From Delphinapterus leucas (lineage: Eukaryota > Chordata > Mammalia > Artiodactyla > Monodontidae): a stretch of 64,000 nt of DNA. The stretch lies in contig NW_022098036.1 in the NCBI RefSeq assembly GCF_002288925.2, positions 45,015,204-45,079,203 on the forward strand, given 5' to 3'. The position numbers were made by a program, and so were the translations under genes. Shown in pieces: positions 34,901 to 45,735 of the stretch (the first letter of the stretch is position 1; each line of letters begins with the position of its first letter). Below the pieces are notes generated by a model. It worked only from the letters and a program-made list of their open reading frames with translations. It was not told the origin of the DNA and ran no database searches.

Positions 34901-37900
34901 AAATAAATAAATAAATTCATTTTTTAAAAAAGTCTTTCTCTGTATTTTCATTTATCTTTTTTTTTTTTTGGCCGCACCGTATGGCATGTGGGATCTTCGT
35001 TCCCCAAGCAGGGATCAAACCCATGCCCCCTGTACTGGGAGCGCACAGTCTTAACCACTGGCCCACAAGGGAAGTCCCTCTGTATTTTCATTTGCGCCTT
35101 TTGCTCTGAATTTGTCTTTCTTTGTGAACCTATATCTTTCCCTCTCTTTCTCTCAACCTCTTCTCTCTCTTTATTTCCTACTCTATTTGATGCTCCATGT
35201 TGTCTGTTCTTCCTATTTGTATTTACTTAATGGACATTTATGTTACTTCTTCTTAATTTTAAAGTGGATGGGCCCACAAAATGGGAGAAAATGTTTGCAA
35301 ATCACATATGTGGTGAAGGACTTGTACCTAGAATATATAAAAAACTCTTACAACTAATAATAAAAAGGCAATCTGACTTAAAAATGGGCAAAGGATCTGA
35401 ATAGATATTACTTTAAAGATGACAAACAGCCAATAAGCACATGAGAAGATGCTCAACATCATTAATCATCAGAGAAATGAAAATCAAAACCACACCGAGA
35501 TAGCACTTCACACCACTAGGATGATTATTATAAAAAAAGACAGATAAAACAGGTATGGGTGAGGATATGGAGAAATCAAAACCCTCATACACTGCTGGTA
35601 AAAATGTAAAATGTGCAAGCACTTGGGAAAACAGTCTGGCAGTTCCAAAAGTTAAACATAGAGTTACCATTTGATCCAGTGATCTAATTCCTATGTATAT
35701 ATCCAAGAGAAATGAATATATGTCCACATAAAAACTTGTATACAAATATTCACAGCAGCATTATTCATAATAGCCAAAAAGTGGAAATAACCTAAATGTC
35801 CCTCAATGGATGAATGAATACGTGAAACGTATATCCAGCTATATAATGGATTATTATTTGGTCATAAAAAGCAATAAAGTACTAATGAAGTTCTAATACA
35901 TTCTACAACATGGATAAACCTTGAACACATTATGCTAAGGGAAAGCAGTGCAGGATTCAGACAATAAATAAATTATATAATGTTAGAGATAAGACCTATG
36001 ATGAAAAATAAAGCAGGGTAAGAAGTAGACTTGGGGCTGCTATTTGAGATATGAGAGTCAGTAAAGGTCTGACTGAGGAAGAAAAATATGAGCAGAAGCC
36101 TGAACGAGACAATCTAGACAGTACTTGGATCAGTTATTCAACTTCACAGATTGGGAAAACACATTTTCAGACATTGCTGACTTCACCAAACGGGCACTTC
36201 ACTACAGTGATGATTAACTGACCCTTTTCATGTATTTTATCTTGATTACTTGACCATGTGTATTTGGTCCCATGATTAGGCAGGGTAGAATTCAGACTAC
36301 ATATAATTTCTCTCCTGATCATTAACTAACCCCTGGTTTAGTTATTAACCAAAGCTCTGCTCTTTCTCTTGTTCATGTGACCTTGTTTACATTTCTCCTT
36401 GAGTCTCAGCTGGATTTTATCTCCCCATAATGTTAAATAGTATCTCAGATATGATGGTTCACCCAAGCAGCTAAAAGCAGGATGCAGTGAAAGCCTTAAT
36501 TTCCCTTCCTCTATCTCCAGAGTCAGGATTGAGGGGGAGACACCAAAGAAAAATTAAACCTACTGTCTTCAGCCAAACATGACAAAGGACCATCTTCACG
36601 TTTAATAAAAAAATATTCTTGTAAGAACGAGAAGAGTAGAGAAGAAAAATAGTGATAAAATCTCAAGAAATGTGCCCAGATAGCAATCCCATGAGGCTAT
36701 GAAATGATCTTGGTGGAGAACTGGAGAGTGGAAGGGAAAAACCAAAGTTTTTAGAATTTGGGAACTTTCTCAAATGGTTGTCCTGTCTCCTCTTCACTTC
36801 CTTCCACAATTCTATTGCTCCTGACCAAGTCAATGGCATGACAACATATCACGCATCAGGAAAAGAAAAATATCTTCCAGAATTCAGGGAACCTATTATA
36901 AATACTAACTGAAGAATTAAATATATATGTGTTGCTAAGAGAGGTTATTGAAAAATAAGAGTGGAGAACAAGAAATCCGTTTTTGAACTTAGGTCTATAA
37001 GCAAAAGCTTGAAAGTTTGGCTACTAAATCCATTGTTTGCAGGGTCAGGTCTGTATATTCAAAGCAATTTTTAGAAGATTCATTAAATGTGTGAAGAAAG
37101 AAGACAAAGCTCTCTAGAACCTTTTTTATCCTCAAAAATTACTAAATAGAACTAGGACCCACAAGGCAAGATGTCAGCTACATAGAAGTTTTTACAGCCT
37201 ATCACAGATTCTGGGTGAGTAAAAAGTTAACTGTTGAGATATTTATCATCAGGGAAGAAAGCAAACAGGGCAGCCAATTTCTCCCCATTGTATACAAATA
37301 TACGAATGCAGTTTAAAGAGAACCTCTGGAAAAGAAATAAGATGCATTTATAACTTGCCTGGAAAATCAGATTTTCTTCACTTTTATTTCTCATACCTGA
37401 GAGATGTGACTAAAATACTGCAAAGCTGTCTCCATAGGGCTTTTGAAGTACATCTTCTCCTGAGGTTTCAGCTATGAAGAGAGTAAGACACATCCACAAT
37501 GGAATGAAATAAAATACAGGCAAATATGGTTAAAGACATAGCACCCTTTCTAAAGCACCAGGTATTATTTCACTGTGCTAAAAGGGCGATCACTATTGCG
37601 CTAGGAAATGTAGACTACATATCCTAATCCTTCTTACCTCATGCTTCTGTGACAGTAGTCACAAATCCACAAATAATTCTTTTATCTCTAGTTTACCTCC
37701 TTTTTTTTTCAATTGCTATCTACACGTTTTGTTTGTTCCTTTTTTTAAAAAAAAAATTGCAGTTTTTTTTTTTTGGCCATGCCACGTGGCTTGCAGGATC
37801 TTAGTTCCCTGACCAGGGATTGAACCCAGGCCCCCACGGTGAAAGCCCCAAGTCCTAACCACTGGACCACCAGGGAATTCCCCCAAAATTTCAGTTCTTA

Positions 37901-39987
37901 GCCACTGTATTCTTTGTATAGTTCCTACACACCAGGAATGAGATAAGATTGTTTGTGACGGGGAGGAAAAACTTACATTATCAGAAAGAGCCAGATACTT
38001 GCAGGCAGTTCCACAAACAGCACATTTTTCTAGTGGGGAAAGGGGGAAAAAATGTTTGGTTCTCATGGGCATGAGGTAAGATTTTCCTAAAGTACATGAT
38101 AACAGTCAAGTAGGCTAGCTAATGAAAAGAGGGTTCTTACTGAATTCAAAATGTCATTGTGCTATAAAAGGACATCGACTTGAGCTCCATTCTCGAAATC
38201 AGTGTTTCCAAACTTGTATGTTGATGAGAAGTAAGGCTTTCACACTGTACCTCTACCCATCTTCCTTTTTATAAATTCCCAGTTTTCTTCTGCAGGTGAG
38301 GGACAGTAGCCTCCCAGCAGGAGTACAGGAGTGTACATTTACTAGAGTCTGGGAAGAGTACCAAAGATCTCAAATTTAAGTTATTATTTTTTATTCTATC
38401 TACATGACAGTAGGCACACATTAGGCACCATAAGAAACTCTCCAATTATTCCTGCCTTGTTCTCACCTTGCTAATATTCCTGGATATTGTTTTGAAGCTC
38501 TCCTACTCTCATTCTCTAATTAACCCAATCTGAAAGATGTGGAAATTAAAATTCCTCATCTTCCTGTGAAGTTAAAATTTTAGTAGTGGTGCTGGTTATT
38601 GATTAAGATAAATGCCATGTCCGGAGAAAACATCACATGACCTATGCTTCACCGTGACAAACTGCTCCAAAGTGAGCTGCTGTTACCATAGTAATAGCTT
38701 TGTTACATTAGCAGATAACTTTAAAGGGTCATGAGATTCACATAGAGGAAAAGCTTCTCCAGAGGCTACCTAACCTGACTCTTCTTTCCTTGGGGATGAA
38801 GTTTTTCCCCATCTTCCTTCCATATTATTACCAGAGTGAGCTAGCAAGTGCAAATCATTCTTCTATTTAAGAAAAAGACAAGACAAAGAAACTTCCACAG
38901 CTCTCCATCACCTGCAGGATAAAGTTCAGGTTCTTTAGCCTGGTATATAGAGCCTTCCATCATATGGCCACTACCTACCACTCTAGCCTCATCTCTCACC
39001 ATTTCTTACTTTATCCTTTTATGCTCTACCAATCCCAACCACATGTACTTCCCTGTACTAAGTTTAATGATGTTGTATTCCTTTACACATGCTGTTCTCT
39101 TAAACCAGAATGATCTTCCCTGCCTAATTCACTTGGCAGACTCCAGTTTATTACTCAAAACTCTATTGAAACAACACTTCTTCTATGAAATTTTCCCTGA
39201 TCAAAACATCTTAAGTCCCTCTTCTGGACCTACTACCCAGAATACATACCTACAGAATATAATACGTACCTTGTAAGTATTTTAGCATTAAGAAAAAAAA
39301 AGACACACCTTAAATTTGTCTCTTCTAAGACTTAACAGCTGCAAGAACTTGGTCAAATCGCCTATTTGAACCAGCTCCTCATTTGTAAAATGAGTCTACT
39401 AATAATTACCTCCTGGGATTGTGGTGAGGATACATAAAACTGGTACACATGAAAATACTTTTTAAACCACAAAGGTATCACCCACCACTATCACCATCGT
39501 CAACATTTCTAATTAAATTGATTTCACAGATTATACTACTTCCCATTAGAAATGGCTCTTGTTATCAAACACTTTCCCAATTTCTATTCATTATTTTTAT
39601 TTTTTCTCTTTCCTCTAATCAGTCTGATAACCTTGTGGCTTTCCCTGCCACAGGCTTCAGAACACTGACAAGCACCTTTTGATGTTCAAGTAATAGATAG
39701 TCCATTTGCTAAATCATTCCTTTTAATGGATTCCTCCAATTTTCATAATCAACAGTTTCCTATTATACCCACACCACCTTCGGCCTACTAAGTGATTTTT
39801 ATTCCAAGTTACACAGAGAAATGGTTAATCATTATTTCTAGGTTAAAAACATTTTTGCCTGAATCTGAAAACAGTTAAATCACTCACCCAGAGTCAAACA
39901 CTTTTTACAGAAAATATGGCCACAGCTGGTGACAAAGAAATGGGCCCCATCTTTTCGGAAACACAGGTTGCAGTGAAACCAATCCAT
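19940..39987 (-). CDS. RNF212B: RNF212B, RING-finger meiotic crossover factor (14 coding exons)
   Basis: Coding exons, in transcript order: 39987-39888, 38029-37977, 37471-37397, 32805-32690, 31653-31593, 30872-30844, 29727-29681, 29459-29417, 29258-29198, 28581-28533, 22947-22908, 22611-22511, 21810-21749, 20005-19940. All junctions are GT-AG and phases agree; the sum is 903 nt, giving 300 residues plus stop, the recalled human length. The N-terminus is a C3HC4 RING (Cys6, 9, 22, His24, Cys27, 30, 36, 39). A charged, probably coiled-coil stretch spans about 76-135. The tail is Ser/Thr/Pro-rich with FSFRPS and LTPNN segments. RNF212-family proteins are SUMO/ubiquitin E3-like factors that select meiotic crossover sites on the synaptonemal complex. 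The likely role is in germ-cell nuclei. No frameshift or premature stop is seen. The gene runs opposite to HOMEZ and its introns carry many SINE/L1 insertions. Confidence 0.93.
20340..20870 (-). repeat. Old L1 3' region
   Basis: Contains 'actttattatggaaattttc', 'tgtactcatcacccaacttc' and 'gtgtcttaagtcttttttt', segments common in antisense mammalian L1M 3' ends. It lies in an RNF212B intron. Confidence 0.5.
21304..21518 (-). mobile_element. Young CHR-type SINE with TSD
   Basis: Complete antisense copy from T-run and 'tacgcgggcctctcaccgtt' to 'caccagggaagccc'. TGTGACCTAATTTT at 21293-21306 and 21519-21532 is a perfect TSD. It lies in the last RNF212B intron. Confidence 0.9.
24431..24553 (-). 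mobile_element. Short CHR-type tRNA SINE
   Basis: Antisense copy between T-run (24432-24446) and 'ggactgccaaggaagtccc'. Flanks TAAACCAGC and TAAATCAGC fit an aged TSD. Confidence 0.8.
25833..25968 (+). mobile_element. Short CHR-type tRNA SINE
   Basis: Sense copy 'gggacttccctggtggtcca' to 'gtggtgtggc' with a 28-nt A-tail. Flanks GACAAATAGAAAACA and GACACATAGAAAACA form a TSD with one mismatch. Confidence 0.85.
27125..27465 (+). mobile_element. Long CHR-type SINE
   Basis: Sense copy from 'ctggtggtgcagtggttaag' through repeated 'ccacaactactgagcc' units to an (AAAT)n tail. Flanks AAAATAGATAACC and AAAACAGATAACC form a TSD with one mismatch. Confidence 0.85.
27613..27665 (+). repeat. Mariner-like terminal fragment
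   Basis: 'attgggttggccaaaaagtt' with the following 'cattcggtttttttctggaa' matches the end of the cetartiodactyl mariner-type DNA transposon. Only about 50 bp remain; no transposase sequence is visible. Confidence 0.6.
28241..28261 (-). promoter_or_regulatory. Candidate CTCF-type motif
   Basis: The minus strand reads TGCCACAAGATGGCAGTAGAA, close to the CTCF core CCAC-NAG-ATGGCAG. It lies in an RNF212B intron. Motif match only. Confidence 0.35.
28620..28843 (+). mobile_element. Young CHR-type SINE with TSD
   Basis: Sense copy from 'gggcttccctggtggcgcag' to 'cccacgtaccgcc' and an (AATA)n tail. AATAAATATATCCCG flanks it at 28605-28619 and 28844-28858 (perfect TSD). It starts only 39 bp upstream of the RNF212B exon at 28581-28533, just beyond that exon's branch and polypyrimidine region. 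Confidence 0.9.
30719..30789 (+). mobile_element. 5'-truncated L1 3' end with TSD
   Basis: About 60 bp of L1 3' end ('tgctgtacagcagaaactaa' to 'actccaattt') plus A-tail. AAGAAAGGATAGAA is duplicated at 30705-30718 and 30790-30803. Confidence 0.85.
31986..32376 (+). mobile_element. Long CHR-type SINE
   Basis: Sense copy 'ggacttccctggtggcgcag' through five 'ccacaactactga'-type units to 'acccaacgcagcc' and an A-tail. It lies in the RNF212B intron between exons 4 and 5. Confidence 0.85.
33920..34028 (+). mobile_element. Short CHR-type SINE, tail absent
   Basis: Sense copy 'ggcttccctggtggtccagt' to 'cacgtggcacagcc', with no A-tail after it; the 3' end is eroded or deleted. Confidence 0.75.
34390..34595 (-). 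repeat. Probable hAT-type nonautonomous DNA transposon remnant
   Basis: Contains 'taaagttttactggaataca', 'acaacagcagagttgagtag' and 'aaaacctaaaatatttacta' followed by 'aaaagtttgtcagtccc', the layout of an old interspersed MER-type element. The family name is uncertain. Confidence 0.45.
34600..34927 (+). mobile_element. Long CHR-type SINE with TSD
   Basis: Sense copy 'ggcttccctggtgacacagt' to an (AAAT)n tail. AAAGTCTTTCT is repeated on both sides. Confidence 0.85.
34955..35077 (-). mobile_element. Short CHR-type SINE with perfect TSD
   Basis: Antisense copy T-run, 'ggccgcaccgtatggcatg' to 'cacaagggaagtccc'. CTCTGTATTTTCATTT flanks it on both sides (16 bp). Confidence 0.88.
35265..36010 (+). 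mobile_element. Old L1 fragment (ORF2 end and 3' UTR)
   Basis: Recognisable sense L1 blocks: 'ggagaaaatgtttgcaaatc', 'cagccaataagcacatgaga', 'ggagaaatcaaaaccctcat' and 'agcattattcataatagcc'. Coding is decayed. Confidence 0.8.
36010..37396. other. RNF212B intron, no gene or repeat recognised
   Basis: Mostly unique A/T-rich intronic DNA. I see no exon, structured RNA or strong repeat. Confidence 0.4.
37763..37882 (-). mobile_element. Short CHR-type tRNA SINE
   Basis: Antisense copy T-run, 'ggccatgccacgtggcttgc' to 'ggaccaccagggaattccc'. It inserted only about 95 bp from the RNF212B exon at 37977-38029. Confidence 0.85.
38870..39260 (+). repeat. L2 LINE fragment
   Basis: L2-like consensus blocks are visible: 'caggataaagttcaggttct', 'agagccttccatcatatggc' and 'aaattttccctgatcaaaa'. 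Old and diverged. Confidence 0.55.
39320..39470 (+). repeat. MIR SINE fragment
   Basis: Sense MIR pattern: 'gaacttggtcaaatcgccta', 'tcctcatttgtaaaatgagt', 'gtggtgaggatacataaa'. Confidence 0.6.
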
Positions 39988-40257
39988 TCTGCAGCAGAGA
40001 AAGAGAATAACCTGGGGCATAACATAATTATAGCTGTTCCAAAATCTACTTAACAATGTTTACTTAGTTTCTGCTAACTTATTGGGATGTGGGCATATTA
40101 CTGTGGGTATTCCAATTGGATGTGAGGAAGTACATATACCTCTGAAGTAAAAAAAGCAGACTGCAGACTATGCTATGCCATTTTCTAAAGAGAAAAATTA
40201 TACATATTTAGAAGAGTAATAGGACAATGATGACTTTTTTTTGAATGGTGAGATCAT

Positions 40258-40297
<40 letters not shown>
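40258..40297 (+). repeat. (TG)n microsatellite
   Basis: About 18 TG units with one ATG imperfection at the left end. It lies upstream of the first RNF212B coding exon. Confidence 0.95.
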
Positions 40298-40298
<1 letters not shown>

Positions 40299-40695
40299 GC
40301 CTTTACACTTTTTTTGTTTTCTAAATTTTCTGGATTAATTCAGGCACTAATTTGTAATTAGAAAAAACAATCCTAAAAAAAAATCTATTTCTTTCCTAAT
40401 AGTTTCCTGTGATACAGCAAGATGGAGCAAGGAGAAGGTAGTGGACCAAATATACAAGATCACATATTAGCCACTTGGGACACATTTTATCTAATGGAAA
40501 CATTATTTATGCATGATGTCTCAGCTTTTCACATTTCCTTCTACTCCATAGAAACTCAGAATCATAGATCTGGAAGCGATCTTGAAAATCATTTAACATT
40601 TTTTCCAATCCCATCATTTTTCAAAAGATGTATCTGATATTCACTGAAATGTAAGGTTTTAAATGAAGAAACTGACATAAAAAATACAGAGCTGA

Positions 40696-40900
40696 GGGCT
40701 TCCCTGGTGGCGCAGTGGTTGAGAGTCCGCCTGCCCATGCAGGGGACACGGGTTCGTGCCCCGGTCCGGGAAGATCCCACATGCCGCGGTGCGGCTGGGC
40801 CCGTGAGCCATGGCTGCTGAGCCTGCGCGTCCGGAGCCTGTGCTCCGCAACGGGAGAGGCCACAACAGTGAGAGGCCCGTGTACCGCAAAAAAAAAAAGA
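40696..40900 (+). mobile_element. Young CHR-type SINE with TSD
   Basis: Sense copy 'gggcttccctggtggcgcag' to 'ggcccgtgtaccgc' and A-tail. AAAATACAGAGCTGA at 40681-40695 recurs at 40902-40916. Confidence 0.9.
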
Positions 40901-41477
40901 AAAAATACAGAGCTGATACATAGAGCTGTAATTAGTTCACACATTTAATAGATTTACGCTTAATTTCATGAATATACTACAAGAATGTAATATATATTAG
41001 TTTAATTTCATTTAAAATTAAATGGTAAAATTTTTCCCCACTGAAGTCTTTTTTTTTTTTTAAGTCTTTTCTTTAAAAAAGTTTTAAAGTAGTTTATGGA
41101 GACATTTGCTCAAAGAATATTGGCTGGTTTGTGCCACACTGTAATATTTTTGTCACATAAGGGCAAGATTCACGATAAAAACTTACTGAATAAACGTTTC
41201 AATGCAAAGGCATTACACAGAGGCACGAGCTTCAGATACCTATTTGTTGCTCACAGATACACTAACTTCTACCAGAAAGTGAGTCTAAAGAACTACTGAA
41301 AAGGTCACAGTAATATATGCCCTGGTTTGTTTAGGGGAAGCAAGAACGATTTTAATCAAATGTGTTGACCAAATGAACCCTTTAGAAGAAGGGCCGTTAA
41401 CAGGATTTGTGAGGGCAAGACTCGTCTGATTTCTAGGGGTGATGGAGATTAAGCAGTCTCAGATTTACCAGCAACTC

Positions 41478-41684
41478 TTTTTTTTTTTTTTTGCGGTACG
41501 CGGGCCTCTCACTGCTGTGGCCTCTCCCGTTGCGGAGCACAGGCTCCGGACGCGCAGGCTCAGCGGCCATGGCTCACGGGCCTAGCCGCTCCGCGGCATG
41601 TGGGATCTTCCCGGACCGGGGCACAAACCCATGTCCCCTGCATCGGCAGGCGGACTGTCAACCACTGCGCCACCAGGGAAGCCC
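41478..41684 (-). mobile_element. Young CHR-type SINE
   Basis: Antisense copy T-run, 'gcggtacgcgggcctctcac' to 'caccagggaagccc'. Flanks CAGCAACTCTTTTTT and CAGTAGCTCTTTTTT look like a TSD with two changes. It lies just downstream of the candidate RNF212B promoter. Confidence 0.88.
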
Positions 41685-41756
41685 GCAGTAGCTCTTTTTT
41701 AACTACATGCCCTACCTGTTTGGCCGCAGTGATCCCAAAAGGCCTCGGATCTCACC

Positions 41757-41940
41757 GAAATCAATCAGTTCTCAAGAAAAGCTGGAAATGGCGGGAAAAT
41801 ATACAGCAAGCCTGGCACCGGCGAGAGGCAAGAGGCTGGGCGTGGCCCGCGACGCTGTGTGAGAGGCGTGGGCGGGGCCCAGGTGTGGGCGGGGTCCAGA
41901 GCATGCGCGAGGCGTGGGCGGGGCCGAGAGGCAAGAGTGC
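41757..41940 (-). promoter_or_regulatory. RNF212B: Candidate RNF212B promoter and noncoding first exon
   Basis: A small CpG/GC-rich island carries three GGGCGGGG boxes at 41870-41877, 41887-41894 and 41916-41923, each in a GTGGGCGGGG context. On the minus strand a donor-like TTTCG|GTGAGAT occurs at 41756/41755, which could splice to the acceptor at 39988 just before the ATG. That acceptor requires an upstream exon, so a promoter is needed; this is the best candidate in the window. A start further right, nearer SLC7A8, is not excluded. Confidence 0.5.
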
Positions 41941-41949
41941 GTTTTCTTA

Positions 41950-44030
41950 ATAGTCCAGGAAAATCTACCTCATTTAAGATTGGGAACAAATAAGAAATAT
42001 GATCTAATCTCATACATGCTATGGAAACAAGGTGAAAATAAACCTAATAATGTTCAAGCAGACAGTAACACACTAGAAAAATGTGGTCACAAAGCAGATG
42101 AAAACTTTAACTTAGTATTTTTTCTTCTTTTTTTAACCTAATATTTTTAAGGGAAATAAAATAATAGATGATTTGAAAGAAAAGCATAAATCAGAAATAG
42201 AAAAGCTAAAAAGTGATACGGGTAGAGAACAGTCGCATATTAAATGAGAACTAACCAGTCTCAGGAAAAAAATTTTTTAAACTTTTTTCAGAAATAAAAA
42301 AAGCACATTTAAGGGCTGAAAGGAGAATGGTTTTTCTAAAAAGAAAGATAAAAGTTTTCAAGAGAAAGTGATAGATATAGAGAACAAGCACACACATTTA
42401 TCTTCACAAGGAAAACCAGAGCAATGTATCAGAACAAATATTTAAAACAAAATTTTGAGAAAATTTTCCTGAAATAAGACTTAAGTCTACATATTGCAAA
42501 GGCCTACAGTGTATAGGACAAAACTGACCCAGAACAGTTTAAACCAAAACATTTTCTAGTAAAACTATTAACTTAGTCTTTAAAGATAAGGAAAAACCCC
42601 TTTGAGCATCCAGACAAAAAGTCCTAGTCATTTATAAGGAAAAGGAAATTCGACTGGCATCAGACTTCTTTACAGCATCATTTTATGCTAGAAACAATGA
42701 AATTGCATTTTCAAGATTCTCAAAAAGAAAATATGATCCAAGAATTTTATATCCCCTTATCCTGTGTTCAGGTGTAAAGGCTGCTGACAAAAAAATCTGA
42801 ACATGAGCTTTTCCTGAGGAAGCTGCTAAGTAATGGTTCTCAAGCGTCTTGGTCTCAGAACTCCTTTATCTTTTAAAAAGTATTGAAGTATTGAATTCCC
42901 TGGCGGTCCAGCGGTTAGGACTGTGTGCTTCCATGGCCGGCACACAGGTTCCATCCCTGGTCAGGGAAATAAGATCCCCTATCCCTGGATGCTGTGTGAC
43001 ACAGCCAAAAAAAAAAAGTATTGAAGACACCCTTCCCTACAGAGCTTTGGTTTCTGTGGATTGTATTATATCTATCAATGTTCACCATATTAGCAATTAA
43101 GATTGAAAAATTTTTAAATATTTTTTATTCATTTGAAAACAACAATAAAAATAAACCCATTAAATGTTAACATAACCTATGGGAAATAACTATATTTTCC
43201 CAAATAAATACAATTTAGTGAGAAGAGGGGTATTGTTTTTGTTTTACAGTTTTATAATTTCTTACTATCTGACCTAATAGAAAGCAGCTGGATTCACACA
43301 TCTGCAATCACTCTGTTACAGTGTACTGTTTTGGTTGAAGTGTGTGAAGATCTGGACTCACTCAAATACGTAGTTGGAAAAGGGGGTAGTATTTTAATAG
43401 CCTATTTAGATACTTGTGAACATTTTTCTTTGATACTAAACCAAAATTCAAGTGGGAGTTTGTTAAAAGCTAGCTGCAACGTGGGATCTGACACCATATC
43501 AATGAATGTGTAACATTTTGCATTTAGACCAAATTGGTCATTTGGAAAATATTGGTTCACTGAGTTAAACACATTGACACATTTCATGATATAATGTTAA
43601 ATACTGACACACTTCATTATACAATATTTAAAAATCACTTTTATTTGTATCAACACCTATCTCACCAGAAAAGTCTTTGAGTATTGGGAACTTGTCAGGT
43701 TCCCAGCTGCAGATACAAGTTTCCCAAAATTCTAATTTTCATCTGAAAATTTGAGTTTTATCATTGTCAATAAATACTAAGTCACTTGTTTTCCTTGAAG
43801 TGACAAGCTCATTTTGTGTATTTTTGAGAAAATGTCTACCAAATGCCCAAATCTGAATAAGTATAGTTTGTTTGTTACTTGTTCTTTCAGGTTAAAAAGG
43901 TGTTCCATTAAAAAGTGATTAGTTCAGCCCACAACTCAAACCATTGCATAGTTTTCCTAAATATAATCTTAATTCTACTTAAGCATTCTGGGTCATAGAA
44001 AAAGAAGAAAACTTACAAAAACATTTTATG
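41950..44030. other. Old repeat tract, no gene recognised
   Basis: 42140-42830 looks like decayed L1/HAL1-type sequence. 42832-43620 is another old interspersed repeat beginning 'ggttctcaagcgtcttggtc', split by the SINE at 42889-43013. The remainder is A/T-rich with no supported coding region. Confidence 0.4.
42889..43013 (+). mobile_element. Short CHR-type SINE with TSD
   Basis: Sense copy 'ttgaattccctggcggtcca' to 'gctgtgtgacacagcc' and A-tail. AAAGTATTGAAG is repeated on both sides. Confidence 0.85.
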
Positions 44031-44220
44031 AGATGAGCTTAGCAAAAAAAAAATGATAAAGATTGCACACATACACACAAGAAAACTACAGAACAATCTC
44101 ACTTGTGAATATTGGTGCAAAAATCTTAAATAAGGTAGAAAATAGAATAGAATCCAACAACATATTTTAAAAAGTATACATTATGACTAAGTGATGTTCA
44201 CTACAAAAACGAAAGGATTG

Positions 44221-44436
44221 GGCTTCCCTGGTGGCGCAGTGGTTGAGAGTCTGCCTGCGGATGCAGGGGACACAGGTTCGTGCCCAGGTCCGGGAAGATC
44301 CCACATGCCGCGGAGCGGCTAGGCCCGTGAGCCATGGCCGCTGAGCCTGCGCGTCCAGAGCCTGTGCTCCACAACGGGAGAGGCCACAACAGTGAGAGGC
44401 CCGCATACTGGGCCAAAAAAAAAAAAAAAAAAAAAA
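44221..44436 (+). mobile_element. Young CHR-type SINE with TSD
   Basis: Sense copy 'ggcttccctggtggcgcagt' to 'cccgcatactgggcc' and A-tail. AACGAAAGGATTG flanks at 44208-44220 and 44439-44451 (perfect). Confidence 0.9.
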
Positions 44437-44670
44437 CCAACGAAAGGATTGTTCAATATTAGGAAATCTATTAATGTAACTTATTACATTAAATAATATT
44501 TCTAAGAAGAAATATCATACGCTAATCTCCACAGTTGCCAATAAAGCATTTGTCATAATTTATATCCATTTTTGATTTAAAATTTCAATGAAGTAGGAAT
44601 CAATGGATATTCCCTTAATATGATTAAAAGATGTCTGTGTATGTGTATGCAAAATCCAGCATGTTTTTTA

Positions 44671-44912
44671 TTTTTATTTTATTTACTTATTATTTATTTA
44701 TTTTGGCTTTGCCAGGTCTTAGTTGTGGCACGCAGGATCTTTGTTGCATCATGTGGGATCTTTTAGTTGTGGCATGAGGACTCCTTAGTTGCAGCATGTG
44801 GACTCTTAGTTGTGGCATGCATGCAGGATCTAGTCCCCTGACTAGGGATCGAACCCGGGCCCCCTGCATTGGGAGCACAAAGTCTTACCCACTGGACTAC
44901 CAGGGAAGTCCC
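44671..44912 (-). mobile_element. CHR-related SINE, intermediate form
   Basis: Antisense copy with an (ATTT)n-like tail, repeated 'ttagttgtggcatg' units and the usual 'ggactaccagggaagtccc' head. Flanks CCAGCATGTTTTTTA and CCGCATGTTTTTTAC suggest a TSD. Confidence 0.8.
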
Positions 44913-45735
44913 CCGCATGTTTTTTACATGAGGGAACTTTAGAGTCATTCTTGCTAGTCAAGAATGAGACAAGACTACCACTACCACTTAACATGGTATG
45001 GGAACACTAATTTAAAAGGATAAGAAAAAAACACTTCTTTTAGCAGATTATATCATTGTATGTTGAAAAATCGGAGAGAATCAATCGAGAAACTACTGTA
45101 AATAATAAGAAAATCTAGTAAAGTAACAAGTTATAAACTTAACAGAAAGAAATACAGTAACCTTTCCATATTCAAATAATAATCAGGTAGAAGATGTAAG
45201 AGGACAGAAGACTATTTAAAATAAAAATAAAGATAAAATACTTAGGCAATAACTTAACGAAATATATATGAAGAAAACTTTAAACCATTATTGAAAGAGA
45301 CAAAAGTCAACATAAATAAAATAACAAGTCAACATCATAATGCTGGATAGGAAGAGTCAACATCCCAACGATGTCAATTCTTCCTAAGTTAATTTATAAA
45401 TTTAACTTGATCCAAAACAAACAAAAAACACAGGTTGCCTTTCTAGAATTAAACAAATTGATTATAAATTTCATATGGAAAATATCCAAACAAACAAGAG
45501 TATCCAGGAAAACCCTGAAAATCTTTTAGTGTCATGTGGGGTGGGAAGCTAGCCACACCCAATATTAAAACATATTATAAAGTCTCTATAATTTAAAAAG
45601 TGTGCTATTGGTGCATGGGTAAACATACAGACCAGTAAAATAGAATAGAAAGTCCAGAAATAGAAACATGTACAGTTGAAATTATTAATTTGTGATAGAG
45701 GTGAGGAATTCAGTGGGGGCGGGGTGGGATTGAGG

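Larger units (their letters stand above)
31593..37471 (-). other. RNF212B: RNF212B central helical exons 3-5
   Basis: Exon 3 (37397-37471, 25 codons) reads [12 protein letters not shown] and on; exon 4 (32690-32805) reads [12 protein letters not shown] and on; exon 5 (31593-31653) reads [14 protein letters not shown]. Heptad-like Leu/Ile spacing and high Lys/Glu content suggest a coiled coil, which in this family mediates self-association. That function is family knowledge, not visible here. Confidence 0.88.
37977..39987 (-). other. RNF212B: RNF212B RING-domain exons 1-2
   Basis: Coding exon 1 (39888-39987) holds Cys6, Cys9, Cys22, His24, Cys27 and Cys30. Coding exon 2 (37977-38029) supplies Cys36 and Cys39. 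The Glu34 codon is split by the intron (G|AA). The ATG lies 1 nt inside its exon, just after CTGCAG, so the 5' UTR must come almost wholly from an upstream exon. Confidence 0.92.

Noticed and set aside
40589..40944. Recurring frames with '[14 protein letters not shown]' like peptides, also near 14041, 28529, 41491, 44167, 47332 and 59238
   Set aside because: They are antisense translations of CHR-type SINE copies, repeated at each insertion.
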